A DNA stretch of 64,000 nt from Dugong dugon (taxonomy: Eukaryota > Chordata > Mammalia > Sirenia > Dugongidae), in contig CM057469.1 of the NCBI GenBank assembly GCA_030035585.1, positions 119,514,650 to 119,578,649 of the forward strand, read 5' to 3'. The notes beneath the pieces are model-generated. The model did no database searches and was not told where the DNA came from. It was given only the letters and a program-made list of their open reading frames with translations. Positions within the stretch are counted from its first letter, which is position 1, and every line of letters starts with the position of its first letter. This document shows positions 1 through 11,894 of this stretch, piece after piece. The position numbers and the translations under genes are program-made.

Positions 1-457
1 TGGCTTGTAGATGTACCTTCACGTAGAGACTTCCTCCTGTGTGATTCTGTTTCTCCGTCTGTTCTTCCATTCTTCTCTTTTATAAGATACCACTGAAAAG
101 GGATTAGGACCTCTCTATCTTGGCAGAGCCCTGCTTGCACAGTGGTTAAGCTCTTGGCTGCTAACTGAAAGGTCGGTGGTTCAAACATACCAACCTCTAC
201 CAGGGAAAAAGATGTGGCAGTAGCTTCCATAAAGATTACAACCTTGGAAACCCTATGGGGCAGTTCTACTCAATCCTGTAGGGTCACTATGAGTTGGAAA
301 CGACTTCACAGCAATGGATCTACCTTGGTATGACCTCATTGACTTAACTGATAACATCTTCAAAGAAAGAACCTATTCTCAAACAAACTCACATTCACGG
401 GTACCATGATTATGACTTCAGCGTATCTTTTATTGGGACAGAATTCAATCCATAACA
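1..457 (-). mobile_element. MaLR-type LTR fragment, split by a SINE
   Basis: Read on the minus strand, the element begins near 457 with TGTTATGGATTGAATTCTG, the usual start of MST/MLT1-type (ERVL-MaLR) LTRs. It then carries the family's 'tgtgacctta..ataagg'-like body in degraded form. The body is interrupted at 124-318 by a SINE and runs off the left window edge. No internal retroviral genes are present. The assignment rests on recognition of the start and of the motif around 330-450; the subfamily is not certain. Confidence 0.6.
124..318 (+). mobile_element. Afrotherian tRNA-derived SINE (long form)
   Basis: A tRNA-like head (cacagtggttaagctc, then a B-box-like ggtcggtggttcaaa) is followed by the SINE body and the tail block ending around 'ggcagttctactc...gggtcactatgagttgg'. 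This copy has the extra 'gaaaaagatgtggcagtagc' block typical of a longer subtype. It is flanked by a 10-bp TSD with one mismatch, tctatcttgg at 114-123 and tctaccttgg at 319-328. It lies inside the MaLR LTR and is therefore younger than it. Confidence 0.85.
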
Positions 458-604
458 TCTGTCATACAATTTTTACTGTTTTCTTTTACCAGACCTAATC
501 ACTTGTAGGATGCCATGTATTCATATTTTTCAGAAATCCTCTTGATCTTGTTATATGCTGGTTAAGTAATCATTTTTAATGTATCATTTTATAATTCTAT
601 TTTG

Positions 605-850
605 GCTTTCTTTTTTCTTTTATTTCCCTTTCCTCCCCCCCTTTTTTTTATTGTTGTAGTTCAAATAAAGTTTACATTTCAAGTTAGTCTCCCATACAAA
701 AATTTATACACACACTGTTATGTGACTCTAATTGCTCTCCCCATACTGCGACAGCACACTCCTCCTTTCCACCCTGATTCCCCATGTCCGTTCAACCAGC
801 TCCTAAGCATCTCTGCCTTCCCATCTCGCCTCCTTGGCTCCCTGTATCAA
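605..850 (-). mobile_element. L1 3'-UTR fragment
   Basis: A T-rich run (antisense poly-A) near 632-655 is followed by a block resembling the 3' ends of the other afrotherian L1s here: caagttagtctcccatacaa, then tttatacacacactgttatg. The same block appears at 26.46 kb. It is a 5'-truncated insertion containing only the 3' UTR; the reading frame across it has no coding meaning. Confidence 0.75.
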
Positions 851-1454
851 TTAAATCATAAAAACACCCTAGAGTTTAGCTCTGTAGCATTTTCACAGTT
901 GAAATTAGGATCTTGATTCCTTAATAGATTTACTAAAATTATCTATATATTAATAAAAGTATATACTGCATTTAGTCTGAGTTATCGTTAAATGCCCTCG
1001 TTAATGTTAAAATAGCTCTCATAGCAGTCATTGTGAACTAATGGCCCATGGTCCAGATGCAGCAATCAGACACATGGGTTAGGCTCACACAGTGTTACAA
1101 GAAATATAATGAGTTGTCAGTATTTAAATAATGGAAGATTTCAAATAAAAATAAGTATTTCTTCTCATGAAAATAAGATCTGGCACATCTGAAGTCCACT
1201 TTGTTTAATGATAATAATCAACTACAAACATGTAGCTTCTGCCTCATTTTAGATAGAATGCTTGTTTCATTTTCCCACTCACCACTATTCTTGACTAGTT
1301 TTACATCTGACTCACTTTTCATGTTTACATTGCCTCTCTGGCCCTTGTAGGCATTTGAATAAGTAACTTCAGCCTTGGAGGTTTACACCTGAAATTATTA
1401 TCTACCATTAACCTCCCAAACTAGCGCTTTTTAAATTTTAATGTGCATACGAAT
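851..1454. other. Unassigned AT-rich sequence
   Basis: I see no gene, RNA or recognisable repeat in this stretch. There are only short AT-rich runs and no splice-flanked open frame of note. Confidence 0.5.
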
Positions 1455-1590
1455 TCTCAGTGATCTTTTTAAACGGAAGATTTTGATTCAGTTGGTTGGA
1501 TTGAGGGTGCTGAAAGCCTCAATTTCTAAGAAGATCCCAGATGATGCTGAAGCTGTTGCTATGTGGACTACATATATAGTAGAAAGAAAG
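1455..1590. mobile_element. MER5-like hAT DNA transposon relic
   Basis: The series gattttgattcagttgg, ctcaatttctaagaagatcc, cagatgatgctgaagctgtt follows the order of the MER5A/MER5B (hAT-Charlie) consensus. A 68-codon open frame at 1441-1647 is a by-product of this relic and its flank. Terminal inverted repeats are not clear, so the element is partial. Confidence 0.6.
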
Positions 1591-1599
1591 AACTACATG

Positions 1600-4359
1600 T
1601 ACCCAGGTGAAAGGAGGCCACGTGGAATTACTCATAGAAAAGGTTAAACCCGGTACTAGGCAAGATAACAAAGTCAGGTCTGTGACTCCATGTTCTGACT
1701 CAGTGAAATAGATCTCAGTGAAGGATTCTCTGGAGTGAGGGACCTTAAGATATGTGAGTGGAACCTCGAAAGTGAGTGGTAGTAAAGGAAGGAGTGTCCT
1801 TAGGTACTGATGGTTGACTCAGCCTAGTTCAAAGGTGTGCATCCTCTCTTGGCAGCGGATTGATGGCACTAAGAAGCCTGGATATTTAAGAAGGCTCTAG
1901 AATCCATGACACAGATCATAGGATATGACAAATTGTGGCCTAAATTGGAAAACTGGATCCCAATGATAGGCAAATAGAAAAGATAGATAAGTGTGTCTAT
2001 CTAACTAATCATTTTATAATTTAGACAGCATGCAAAGAAAATAATTATTAGATTTTTAGTTGTGGTTACTCGCTTGTTTTTTAAATAATCTTCGGTCTAG
2101 TTGGAAGCAATGTAGCTTTGCTCTCATATGTTGAGTAATTATAATCCTTTTGTCCTGTCATGAAATGGGATGGGGTGGAGGATGTTCATGGTTGGGTGTG
2201 TGTATACAGTAGGTGGAAATACTCAGGTGATTACCCTACTCTGAAAACACAGTGAGTCACATGCTCATACCTTTTCCCTGGTCTCTCTACCTTATTTGTT
2301 TGTTTTCTAAAATGATCTACATAAGAAATGGTTGGGAAATAACACATCCAGAAATAGTCTGGTGATTGTTGGTAGTAGATGAAAAAAGAGGAGGGGAAAA
2401 TAAAAAAGAACAAATGGCTGGATGTAGTTTTGGAAAACAGTGTAGAGAGACTATGGGGAGAACTAGTTGCCATGATTAGTGAGGTATTATAGCAGAGATA
2501 TCTAAAAATTAATTTTAAAATTGTTTGTATTTGGAGAATAATCATTGCCCCCATTTTCCTTTTCAGAGGACTTCAATGTACTTACCCTAGCTCTCCAATG
2601 CTTTGGAGTTAGAAGACTTTCTTCCCATTATAACTAGGCCATTATGAGACTTAAACCCACCAAGATGACAACCTGCATTCTCAACTCAAGATTATCAACT
2701 ATTGAATCAACTCAAATCTTGTCACCTTTTTTATATCTTGTACTTCCCCTTTTTCCTGCCCCATCAGAGTCATCCTCAAATGCTTTGTCAGATCATTTCA
2801 AATTTTTCTTCCAACCTGGGGGGGAAAAATATATCTTTTTGTCATTCTGATCTGACCAATTCTTTTGAAATCATTAGTCCTTATTAACAAGCCTGAGACA
2901 CAGAAAATATGGATGAGATAACATGAGGAATTATATCAGAGCATGTATATATTTCAAAACCACCAATATCCACATCTGAAGACAAAGCATTTGGACACAT
3001 TTTCAGTGTTTCTTTCTCCTTAGAGAAAGACTAATTTTATTTCAAAGAATTCATTGTGAGGGCTTGGTCGGAAATTGCTGGGAAAGTGCGAAGAACTCTA
3101 TGTAAAGGAAATGGAGGAGAAGCTGAAAAAGTGTCAGGAGTAATTAAATCATTAGCCAGATTTTAAGAACCTCATCCAGGACAGCAATCATAGTCCTGAC
3201 TCCCTTATTAACATGGAAGTTAACCCCACCATTAGTAAAATATCTGAATGGCAGTTCAAATAGTACCTAACTCAGCTCTACTTTTCTAACAGTTCATCTT
3301 TTAAGTGTCTGTGTTTGTGTGCAAGTGTCTATGTGGGGTTGTGGTCATGTGAATAAAATTGTCAAATACAAAAGGCTAAATGAAATAAAGAATAATAAAA
3401 AACAAGAAAAACTGATCAACATGTGGAGAAATACAGTTAAATGCATTAACTCCCTTGAAATGTTTATTAAATATTTTTAAGCGTAGAGAACTGTCATGAG
3501 ATAAAAGAGAGAGATGAGAATCTATGCAAAGTGTGTGATTCTTTGCCTTTTGTCTTGGATGAGGCAACCCAGTGATCTTTCTGATATAGCCCAACTTTTG
3601 GGGATGACGCTTACTGATTCTGTCCTATAAAAGTCAAGCCAATTTTCCCATCATTGCCATTATATCCGATGATCATTTATTTTCCAGCTTGTCCACCATC
3701 TCCATTTCAATGTTATCTTTGTTGAGTAAATTGTCCTATGGCAGCAATTTGTCATTCCCCAAAGATTACTCAACCCTCACAAACCTTTGTAGGGAATAAC
3801 TGTACCACTCAATAATGTAATTTGCAAAATGACATCCTGGGATCCTGAAATCTTTCATTCACTTTACGTGATAAGTCATTTCTCTGAAAGTGGTTATGTC
3901 ATCATCACATGGCAGAGAGCCAAGGGCAGGTCCCTTTTGCTAGCTGAGGTCACTTGGCAAGCCTGCTGACAATTCCTGGCCGTGGTGAGATTCACCCCAA
4001 TGACCAAGTAAATCTTCATTTGGCAAAATAAAGACATTAAGCTCTGTTGGCTAGACTTTATTAAAATAGTCGAATTATCTATATGGAGTTCTACTATAAG
4101 ACAAAAATTTATTTTTCAATTTACAAATAAACGGCCATAGAATGATCATATTTATTCATTAACTCAATCATTTATTCCTCCAATCATATTTATAAAGTGC
4201 CTATAATCAGATACATTAGACATAAAGGAAGAAGGTTAATGAATTAATATGAGACAGATGTCTTGCCTGTTATGAGTTAAGTAATTTAGAGGAATATATA
4301 GCAAGAAATACAAAATAATTTCTATTAAGCTTTTTAATTATATGTCAGATAGAATACAT
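1600..4359. other. Unassigned stretch, no gene seen
   Basis: About 2.7 kb of AT-rich sequence with no convincing gene. Open frames at 2231-2554 (minus), 2644-2887 (plus) and 3376-3594 (minus) are short, low-complexity and overlap on opposite strands. The area near 4140-4260 has weak similarity to the ancient 'tttattgagcacctactatgtg' class of mammalian repeats, but too degraded to name. Confidence 0.45.
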
Positions 4360-4366
4360 GCCCCTG

Positions 4367-4370
<4 letters not shown>

Positions 4371-4398
<28 letters not shown>

Positions 4399-5872
4399 TA
4401 TATTTTATTGTACTTCAGGTGAAGGCTTACAAAACAAATAGTTTCTCATGAAACAGTAGTACACATGTTGTTTTATGACATTGGTTAACAACCCCACAAC
4501 ATATTAAGCCTCTAAATTCTCAACCTTTATTTATTTATTTATTTTTTGATGAAAATACAGATAGCCAAAGATACACCGTTTCAAAAATTCCTACATACAC
4601 AGTTCAGTGACATTGACTACGCTCTTCCAACTATGCTGTTATTCTCATTTAAGATGAAGGCTTACAGAACAAAATAGTTTCTCATTTAACAGTTACTACA
4701 CATGTTGCCCTATGAGAATAGTTAACAATCTCACAACACATCAAGAATATCCTTACTCCACCTTGTGTTCCCTATCACAAGGGGACTTCCTTGTCCCCTT
4801 CTGTCTTCTGGCCCTTATCACTGGACTACTGTACCTCATTAGTCTCATTTTTTTTTTTTTAACACCATTTAAAAACTTTTTACTTACACATTTAAGTGAT
4901 ACTGACTATGCTCTTCCATTTGTGCTGCCATTCTCGCCCAAGATGAAGGCTTACAGGACAAAACAGCCTCCCATTTAATAGTTACTGCAAATGTTGCCCT
5001 GTAACAGCGGTCAACAATCTCACAACACATTGACAGTGTCCTTACTCAAATTGTGTTCCTTATCATCAGTTTCCTACTCCCCCTCTGCCTTCTGGCCTTT
5101 GTCACCAGACTCTTGAACCTTGTTAGCCCCATTTAGTCTTACTGGGCTGTCCACTCCCAGGCTTAACATCGAGCCTCGAAGGTAACTTCACCTCTGAGCT
5201 GAAAGGGTGTCTGGGGGCCACACTCTTGAGGTTTCTCCAGTATTCTTTAGGCCAGTAAATCTGGTCTTTTTTTTTTTTTTTGTGGGGGAGTTAAAATTAT
5301 GCTTTACATCCTTCTCCAGCTCTGTCCAGAACCCTCTGTTGTGATCCTGGTCAGAGTAGTCAGTGGTGGTAGCCGGGCACCATCTAGCTGTACCGGACTC
5401 AGTCCGGTGGAGGCCTTGGTAGCTGTGGATAATTAGTCCTTTGGACTAATCTTTTCGTTGAATCCTGTTCTCTTCATTCTCCCTTGCTCCCGAAGGGATG
5501 AGACCAGTGGAGTATCTTAGATGGCCGCTCATAGGCTTTTAAGACCCCCGACACTACTCACCAAGGTAGAATGTAGAGCATTATCTTTATAAGTAGTGTC
5601 ATGCCAATTGAGCTGGATATTCCCCAAGACCATGGTCCCCAGAGCCCTCCGTCCAACAACTCAGTCCCTCGGGGGATTTGGATGTGTCTATAGGGCCTCC
5701 ATGACCTTTCCTTGTGCAGGTTGTGTTAGTTTCCCCTGTACTGTGTACTATCTCACCTCTCACCCAAGGTACCACTTATCTATTGCCTATTTAGTATTCC
5801 CCCCCCTCCCCTCCCATCCCTGGTAACCAACAAGGATTGTTACATTTTGCATGTGAATTTTTTCATGGGTTT
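4371..5872 (-). repeat. L1 3' UTR with tandem blocks
   Basis: The antisense 3' UTR contains three related blocks marked by gaaggcttac at 4421, 4656 and 4945. The second and third are true tandem copies about 289 bp apart: aagatgaagg at 4651 and 4940, and tgacta(c/t) gctcttcca at 4614 and 4903. T-runs (antisense A-runs) sit at block borders near 4530-4548, 4849-4860 and 5267-5282, as if each block once ended in a poly-A tail. The copy nested at 30.5 kb has only two blocks, and that at 38.1 kb has one. No conserved coding frame is present. Confidence 0.85.
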
Positions 5873-8800
5873 TTACAATAGAGGTCTCATACAATATTGG
5901 TCCTTTTGTGATTGACTTATTTCACTCAGCATAATGTCCTCCAGTTTCATCCATGTTATGAGATGGTTCACAGATTCATTGTTGTTCTTTCTCGTTGCAT
6001 AGTACTCCATTGTGTGTATGTACCATAGTTTGTGTATCCATTCATCTGTTGATGGACATCGAGGTTGTTTCCATCGTTTTGCTATTGTGAACAATGCTGC
6101 CATGAACATAGGTGTGCATATGTCTATTCGAGTGATGACTCTTATTTCTCTAGGATATATTCCTAGGAGTGGGATTGCTGGATCGAATGGTATGTCTATT
6201 TCTAGCTTTCTGAGGAAACGCCATATCATTTTCCAAAATGGTTGTATCATTTTGCATTCCCACCAGCAGTGTATAAGAGTTCCCATCTCCCCACAGCCCC
6301 TCCAACATTTGTTATTTCCAGTATTTTTGATTCGTGCCAGTAATGCCGGGGTGAGATGGTATCTCATTGTGGTTTTAATTTCCATTTCTCTAATGGCTAG
6401 TGATCACGGGCATTTCCTCATGTGTCTGTTAGCTATTTGAATGTCTTCCTTGGTGAAGTGTCTGTTCATTTCCTTTGCCCATTTTTTGATAGGATTGTTT
6501 GTCTTTTTGTTGTAGAGGTGTTGGATTTTCTTGTAGATTATGCAGATTAGACCTTTGTCTGACTTGTACTGTCCAAAAATTTTTTCCCAGTCTGTAGGTT
6601 CTCTTTTGACACTTTTGGTGAAGTCTTTTGAAGAGTATAGATGTTTGATTTTTAGAAGATCCCAGTTACCTAGTTTATCTGTTGGGTTTTTTGTGTTGAT
6701 GTTTATGGTTTCTATCCTGTTAATGCCATGTATAAAGGCCTGAAGTGTTGGTCCTATATTTTCTTCTATGAATTTTATAGCTTGAGGCTTTATATTCAGG
6801 TCTTTGACCCATTTTGAAGTAGTTTTTCTATATGGTGTGAGGTATGGGTCCTGTTTCATTTTTCTACAAATGGATATCCAGTTTTGCCAGCACCATTTGT
6901 TAAAAAGACTGTCTTTTCCCCATTTGATGTATTTTGGGCCCTTGTCGAAGATCAGGTGACCGTAGGTGGATGGATTTACATCTGGGTTCTCGATTCTGTT
7001 CCATTGGTCAATGTCTCTGTTGTTGTACCAGTACCAGGCTGTTTTGACTACTGTAGCTGTATAGTAGGTTCTCAAGTTAGGTAGTGTGAGTCCTCCAACT
7101 TTATTCTTCTTCTTCAGTAGTGCTTTACTTATTCGGGGTTTCTTCCCTTTCCATATAAGGTTAATAATTAGTTTTTCCATCTCTTTGAAGAATGTTGTTG
7201 GTATTTGTATCGGGATTGCATTGTATTTGTAAATTGCTTTAGGTAGAATTGCCATTTTCACGATATTGAGTCTGCCTATCCATGAGCATGGTATGTTTTT
7301 CCATTTATGTAGATCCCTTTGGGTTTCATGCAGCAGTGTTTTGTAGTTTTCTTTGTATAGGTCTTTTACATTCCTGGTCAGATTTATTCCTAAGTATTTT
7401 ATCTTTTTAGGGGCTATTGAAAATGGTATTGATTTCCTGATCTCCTTTTCATCATTCTCTTTACTGGTGTATAGGATTCCAACTGATTTTTGAATGTTTA
7501 TCTTGTATCCTGCTACTCTGCTGAATCTTTTTATTAGTTCCAGTAGATTTCTCGTGGAGTCTTTAGGGTTTTCTCTGTATAGTATCATATCATCTGCAAA
7601 CAGGGAGAGTTTAACTTCTTCATTACCAATTTGGATGCCTTTATTTCTTTCTCTTGCCTTATTGCTCTAGCTAGAACTTCCAGCACAATGTTAAATAGGA
7701 GTGGTGATAAAGGGCATCCTTTTCTTGTTCCTGTTTTCGAGGGGAATGTTTTCAGCCTCTCTCCATTAAGAATGATGTTGGCTGATGGTTTTGCATAGAT
7801 GCCCTTTATTATGTTGAGAAATTTCCCTTCTATACCTACTTTATTGAGAGCTTTTATTAGGAATGTGTGTTGGACTTTGTCAAATGCCTTTTCTGCATCA
7901 ATTGAGATGATCATGTGATTTTTTTCTTTCCTTTTATTTATGTGGTGAATTACGTTGATGGATTTTCTAATGTTAAACCATCCTTGCATACCTGGTATGA
8001 ATCCTACTTGGTCTTGGTGTATTATTTTTTTGATATAATACTGAATTCTATTGGCTAGAATTTTGTTCAGAATTTTTGCATCTATACTCATGAGAGATAT
8101 TGGTCTGTAATTTTCTTTTTTTGTGATGTGTTTACCTGGTTTTGGTGTCAGCGTTATGCTGGCTTCATAGAATGAATTTGGAAGTGTTGCTTCCTCTTCT
8201 ATGCTCTGAAATAGCTTGAGTAGAACTGGTACAAGCTCTTCTGTAAATGTTTTGTAGAATTCTCCAGTGAAGCCATCTGGGCCAGGGCTTTTCTTGGTTG
8301 GGAGTTTTTTTATTACCTTTTCAATCTCTTCTCCTGTTATGGGTCTGTTCAGATATTCAATATCACTTTGTTGTAGTTTGGGTAGGCTGTATGTTTCTAG
8401 AAATTTATCCATTTCCTCTAGGTTTTCAAATTTTTTGGAGTATAGTTTTTCATAATATTCTGTTATAATCTTTTTTATTTCGGTTGGGTCTGTTGTAATG
8501 TCCCCCATTTCATTTCTTATTTGGGTTATTTGTGCCCTCTGCTGTTTTTCTTTTGTCAGTCTGGCCAGTGGTTTGTCGATTTTGTTGATTCTTTCAAAGA
8601 ACCAACTTTTGTTTTTGTTGATTCTTTCTATTGTTTTTCTGTTCTCTATTTCATTGATTTCTGCTCTGATCTTTACTATTTCCTTTCTGCCGGTGATTGT
8701 AGGCTTTTTTTGTTGTTCTCTTTCTTTTTTTTTTTTTGAGTTCTGTAGTTAATGTTTTGATTTTGTCCCTTTCTTCTTTTTTGATATGTGCATCTATTGG

Positions 8801-9795
8801 TATAAATTGTCCTCTGAGGACTGCCTTTGCTGTGTCCCAAAGGTTTTGGTATGATGTGTTTTCATTTTCATTTGATTCTAGGAATTTTTTAATTCCATCT
8901 CTGATTTCTTCTATTACCCATTGATGTGTAAGCAGATTATTATTCAGTTTCCATGTGTTTGATTTTTTCCCTTGCTCTTTCTAGTGTTAATTTCTACCTT
9001 GACGGCATTGTGGTCAGAGAAGATACTGTGAATTGTCTCAGCATTTTGGATCTTGCTGAGGATTGCTCTGTGGCCTAAATGTGGTGTATTCTGGAGAACG
9101 TTCCATGTGCATTGGGAAAGAATGTGTACTTTTCAGCGGCTGGATGGAGTGTTCTATATATGTCTATGAGGTCCAGTTGGCTGATTGTGTCCTTTAGGTC
9201 TTCTGTATCTTTGCTGAGTTTCTTTTTAGTTGTTCTGTCCTTTACTGAGGGTGGTGTGTTGAAGTCTCCTACTATTATTGTGGAACTGTCAATTTCTCTT
9301 TTCAGTGCTGTTAGATTTTTTTTTTTTTTATGAATTTTGGAGCCCTGTCATTGGGTGCATAGATATTTATTATGGTTATGTCTTCATGATGGATCATCCC
9401 CTTAATCATTATATAGTGTCCTTCTTTGTCTTTTATGGTAGATTTTGTTTTAAAGTCTATTTTATCTGAGATTAGAATTGCCACTCCTGCTCTTTTTTGA
9501 TAGTTGTTAGCTTGATATATTTTTTCCAACCTTTGATTTTTAATAAATTCACATCTTTGTTTCTAAGGTGTGTCTCTTGTAGACAGCAAATTGATGGATC
9601 CTCTTTTCTTATCCATTCTGCCACTCTCCCTCTCTTTATGGATGCATTGAGTCCATTTATGTTCAGTGTAATTATTGATAGATGGAAGTTTGTTGCTGTC
9701 ATTTTGTAGTGTTTTTTTTTTGTGATGCTGAAGTTTTCTTTGTTCTTCTTACTCTCTTGTGCTGAGTTACTTTTGTTTGTGGATTTTGTGTTCAT
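5873..9795 (-). pseudogene. L1 ORF2 (endonuclease-reverse transcriptase), broken
   Basis: About 1,300 codons long, close to the usual L1 ORF2p length. The N-terminal apurinic-like endonuclease begins near 9680 (SIITLNINGLN, then CLQETHL). The reverse transcriptase lies in 8508-7400, with [27 protein letters not shown], the [14 protein letters not shown] block and the FADD catalytic motif at 7589-7600. The C-terminal Cys-rich CWRGCG..HCWWEC segment is near 6300. The protein would nick DNA and copy the L1 RNA in the RNP. Lesions include a TGA stop at 6404-6406 (plausible CpG decay of CGA), a one-base deletion near 7638 just before FADD, and frame changes near 9500, 9317-9329 (T-run) and 8726-8745 (T-run). 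The motifs are intact in the DNA, but no continuous ORF remains. Confidence 0.93.
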
Positions 9796-10134
9796 TTCTT
9801 TTGTTTTTGTAGGTTTTGTTTTTGTTGAGACTTTATGTTTTTTGTCTTTATTTTTATGAGTTGGTTTGTTAACTGTTTATGTGGTTACCATGAATTTTAC
9901 CCTTATCTTTATAATTTTGAATCAGTCTACCCTTACTTGGTATCGCCTTGCCTTCCTCTCCTTTAGAAGGTTCTATACCTATGCCGTTTGTTCCCCCTTT
10001 CATTGTTTTGATGTTGTTGTCATCCTTTGATTGATTTCTCTGATCCCCTGTTGTATTTCTTTTGTTTTTGGAAAGTCGTCTGTAGTTCAGTTCCTAGAAT
10101 GGTATCTGGTTCATATGAGCCTGTGTCCTAGGTC

Positions 10135-11185
10135 CTAGGTCCTGCCTGAGTGCTGAAGCTGTTTGTCCTCAGATCGAAGAACTCCCTTTAATAATTCTTG
10201 TAAGTTTGGTTTGACTTTTGCATATTCCTTTAGTTTCTGTTTATCTGGAAATGACCTTATTTCACCATCAAATTTGAATGAGAGTTTTGTAGGATATATT
10301 ATTCTTGGCTGACAATTTTTTTCTTTCAAGATTTTATATATGTCATCCCACTGCCTTCTTGCCTGCATGGTTTCTGCCGAATAATCTGAGTTTAGTCTTA
10401 TTGTTTCTCCTCTGTATGTGACTTCTTGTTTTTCACGAGCTGCTCTCAGGATTCTTTGTTTGTCTTTAGTTTTAGCGAGTGTGAATATGATATGTCTTGG
10501 TGATTTTCTTTTGGGGTTTCTTCTATATGGGGTTCGTTGAGCTTCTTGGATGGCCAGCTTTTCATTTTTCATGATATTGGGAAAGTGTTCTGTCAGCAGT
10601 TCGTCAATGATCCTCTCTGTGTTTTCTGTTTTCTCCCCCTGTTCTGGTATGCCAATCACTCGTAAGTTTTTGCTTTTAATTGTGTCCCACATAATTCTCA
10701 GGGTCTCTTCATTTTTCTTTGTTCTTTTTTCTGAGATTTCCCTGAAACAGGGTTGTATCCAAGTGTTTCTCTTCAGTTCCACTGATCCTGTCTTCCATGG
10801 TTTCAAATCTACTTCTCAGCCCTTCTATGATACCGTCCATTTCTGAAATCTTGTTGTTTATCTTTTGGATTTCTAATTGTTGTTTTTGTATAATTTCGAG
10901 TTGTGAATTTATTTTGGCATTTTGTTCTTGCATCATCTTCCTGAATTCTTCCAATTTTTTGTCTGTATTTTCCATAAATTTGTCTATTTTTTCCTCATGT
11001 TTGTCAGCTTTTTGCCACAGTTCTTGGAAAATTCCGAGTATTAGTGATTTGAGTTCCCTATCAGGTACTTCCAGTGCATTTTCTTCCACAGGAGAGTTAT
11101 CTGGTGTTTTAATTTGGACGCCTATTGGGTCCATCTTGTCTTCTTTTTGTAAATGTTTTGATATTGTTTGCTGTTTTCGGGGCAT
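10135..11185 (-). pseudogene. L1 ORF1 (RNA-binding chaperone), one frameshift
   Basis: The start ATG is at 11183-11185 (MPRKQQTISKHLQKEDKMD). The first 158 codons run to 10709 and contain a Lys/Glu/Gln-rich heptad region that would form the coiled-coil trimer. Frame then shifts by one base between about 10730 and 10800, and the rest continues to 10135. That part holds the RRM and C-terminal domain (IMWDTIKSKNLRVIGIPE, AETMQARRQW, CQPRIIYPTKLSF). Together this is about 350 residues, near the usual ORF1p length. In a working element it coats the L1 RNA. The single indel suggests recent inactivation. Confidence 0.9.
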
Positions 11186-11894
11186 TCAGTAGATATTCCT
11201 CTCATTTATTGATTGTAGATTTTTTTTTTGTTTTGTTTTGTCTTTGTGGTACAGCTGGGCAGATCTAGCTGAAGATGAGCCACTGGGACGGGTTGTTTGT
11301 GGCACTCACCGCAGCCCCCAGGACGGTCGGTAGTCAGTGCTGGGCAGGTTCCAATAGGGCGTGCCTGCACAGCTTGTTGGTGTGATGTCAAGTGCATGGT
11401 GCAGGTAGGTAGGGTGAAGTGGGAAGATGGTTATGTGTGAAGCTAAGCTGGATATGGGAGAGAGGAGAGAGGAGCAGGAGCAAAAAGCATACAAACATAA
11501 AAGAATGCTAGGGGAGCTTGTCGTTGGTATGTACAGATGAGAGACTATGGGATGGAGGAAACCAGAAGGGGGAAGAGAAAGAAAAGGAAAGAATGAACAA
11601 ATAAAAGTCAGAAAAGTTAAAGAACTGCAAAGTTCCCAGGGATCCCACCGATGCAGCTATGAGGTCTGGGGAAGTCGGTCTCAGTTTTCACAGCACAGCC
11701 TGGCCAGAAGGTACAGAGGCATACATCGCCTGGTATTCAGGGATCAGAAAGAGAAGGAAGAGTTAGAGAGACGAGAAATTAAGCAATGAAGAAAGACAAA
11801 AGGGAAAAAGAGGGAAAAGATGACAAAACTAATCAAAAAAGAAGAAAAATAACATTAAAAAAAAAAAAAAGCAACACCAGCAGTCAGTGCCAAC
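11186..11894 (-). promoter_or_regulatory. L1 5' UTR linker between ORF1 and the monomer array
   Basis: About 700 bp directly upstream of ORF1 in L1 sense. On the plus strand 11540-11870 is strongly purine-rich, ending in an A-run at 11856-11870. The region at 11240-11480 is shared with the nested copy at 31.74-31.98 kb, including the stretch ggatatgggagagaggagag. It is a spacer or promoter-proximal leader. Small open frames at 11206-11494 and 11547-11789 show no protein similarity I recognise. Confidence 0.75.

Noticed and set aside
602..916. 104-codon frame with a hydrophobic N-terminus
   Set aside because: It is an L1 3' UTR and T-rich sequence; the hydrophobic residues come from poly-T.
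1441..1647. 68-codon open frame that looked like a small exon (ends ..YPGERRPRGITHRKG)
   Set aside because: Most of it matches a MER5-type DNA transposon in nucleotide order, there is no splice context, and the flanks are AT-rich.
4371..4550. Possible CRISPR-like or satellite array from (ATTT)n and recurring blocks
   Set aside because: It is the L1 tail and 3' UTR blocks; eukaryotic context and no spacer structure.
8498..8924. Hydrophobic frames on the plus strand resembling membrane proteins
   Set aside because: They are antisense to L1 ORF2, whose A-rich sense strand gives Phe/Ser/Leu-rich antisense translation.
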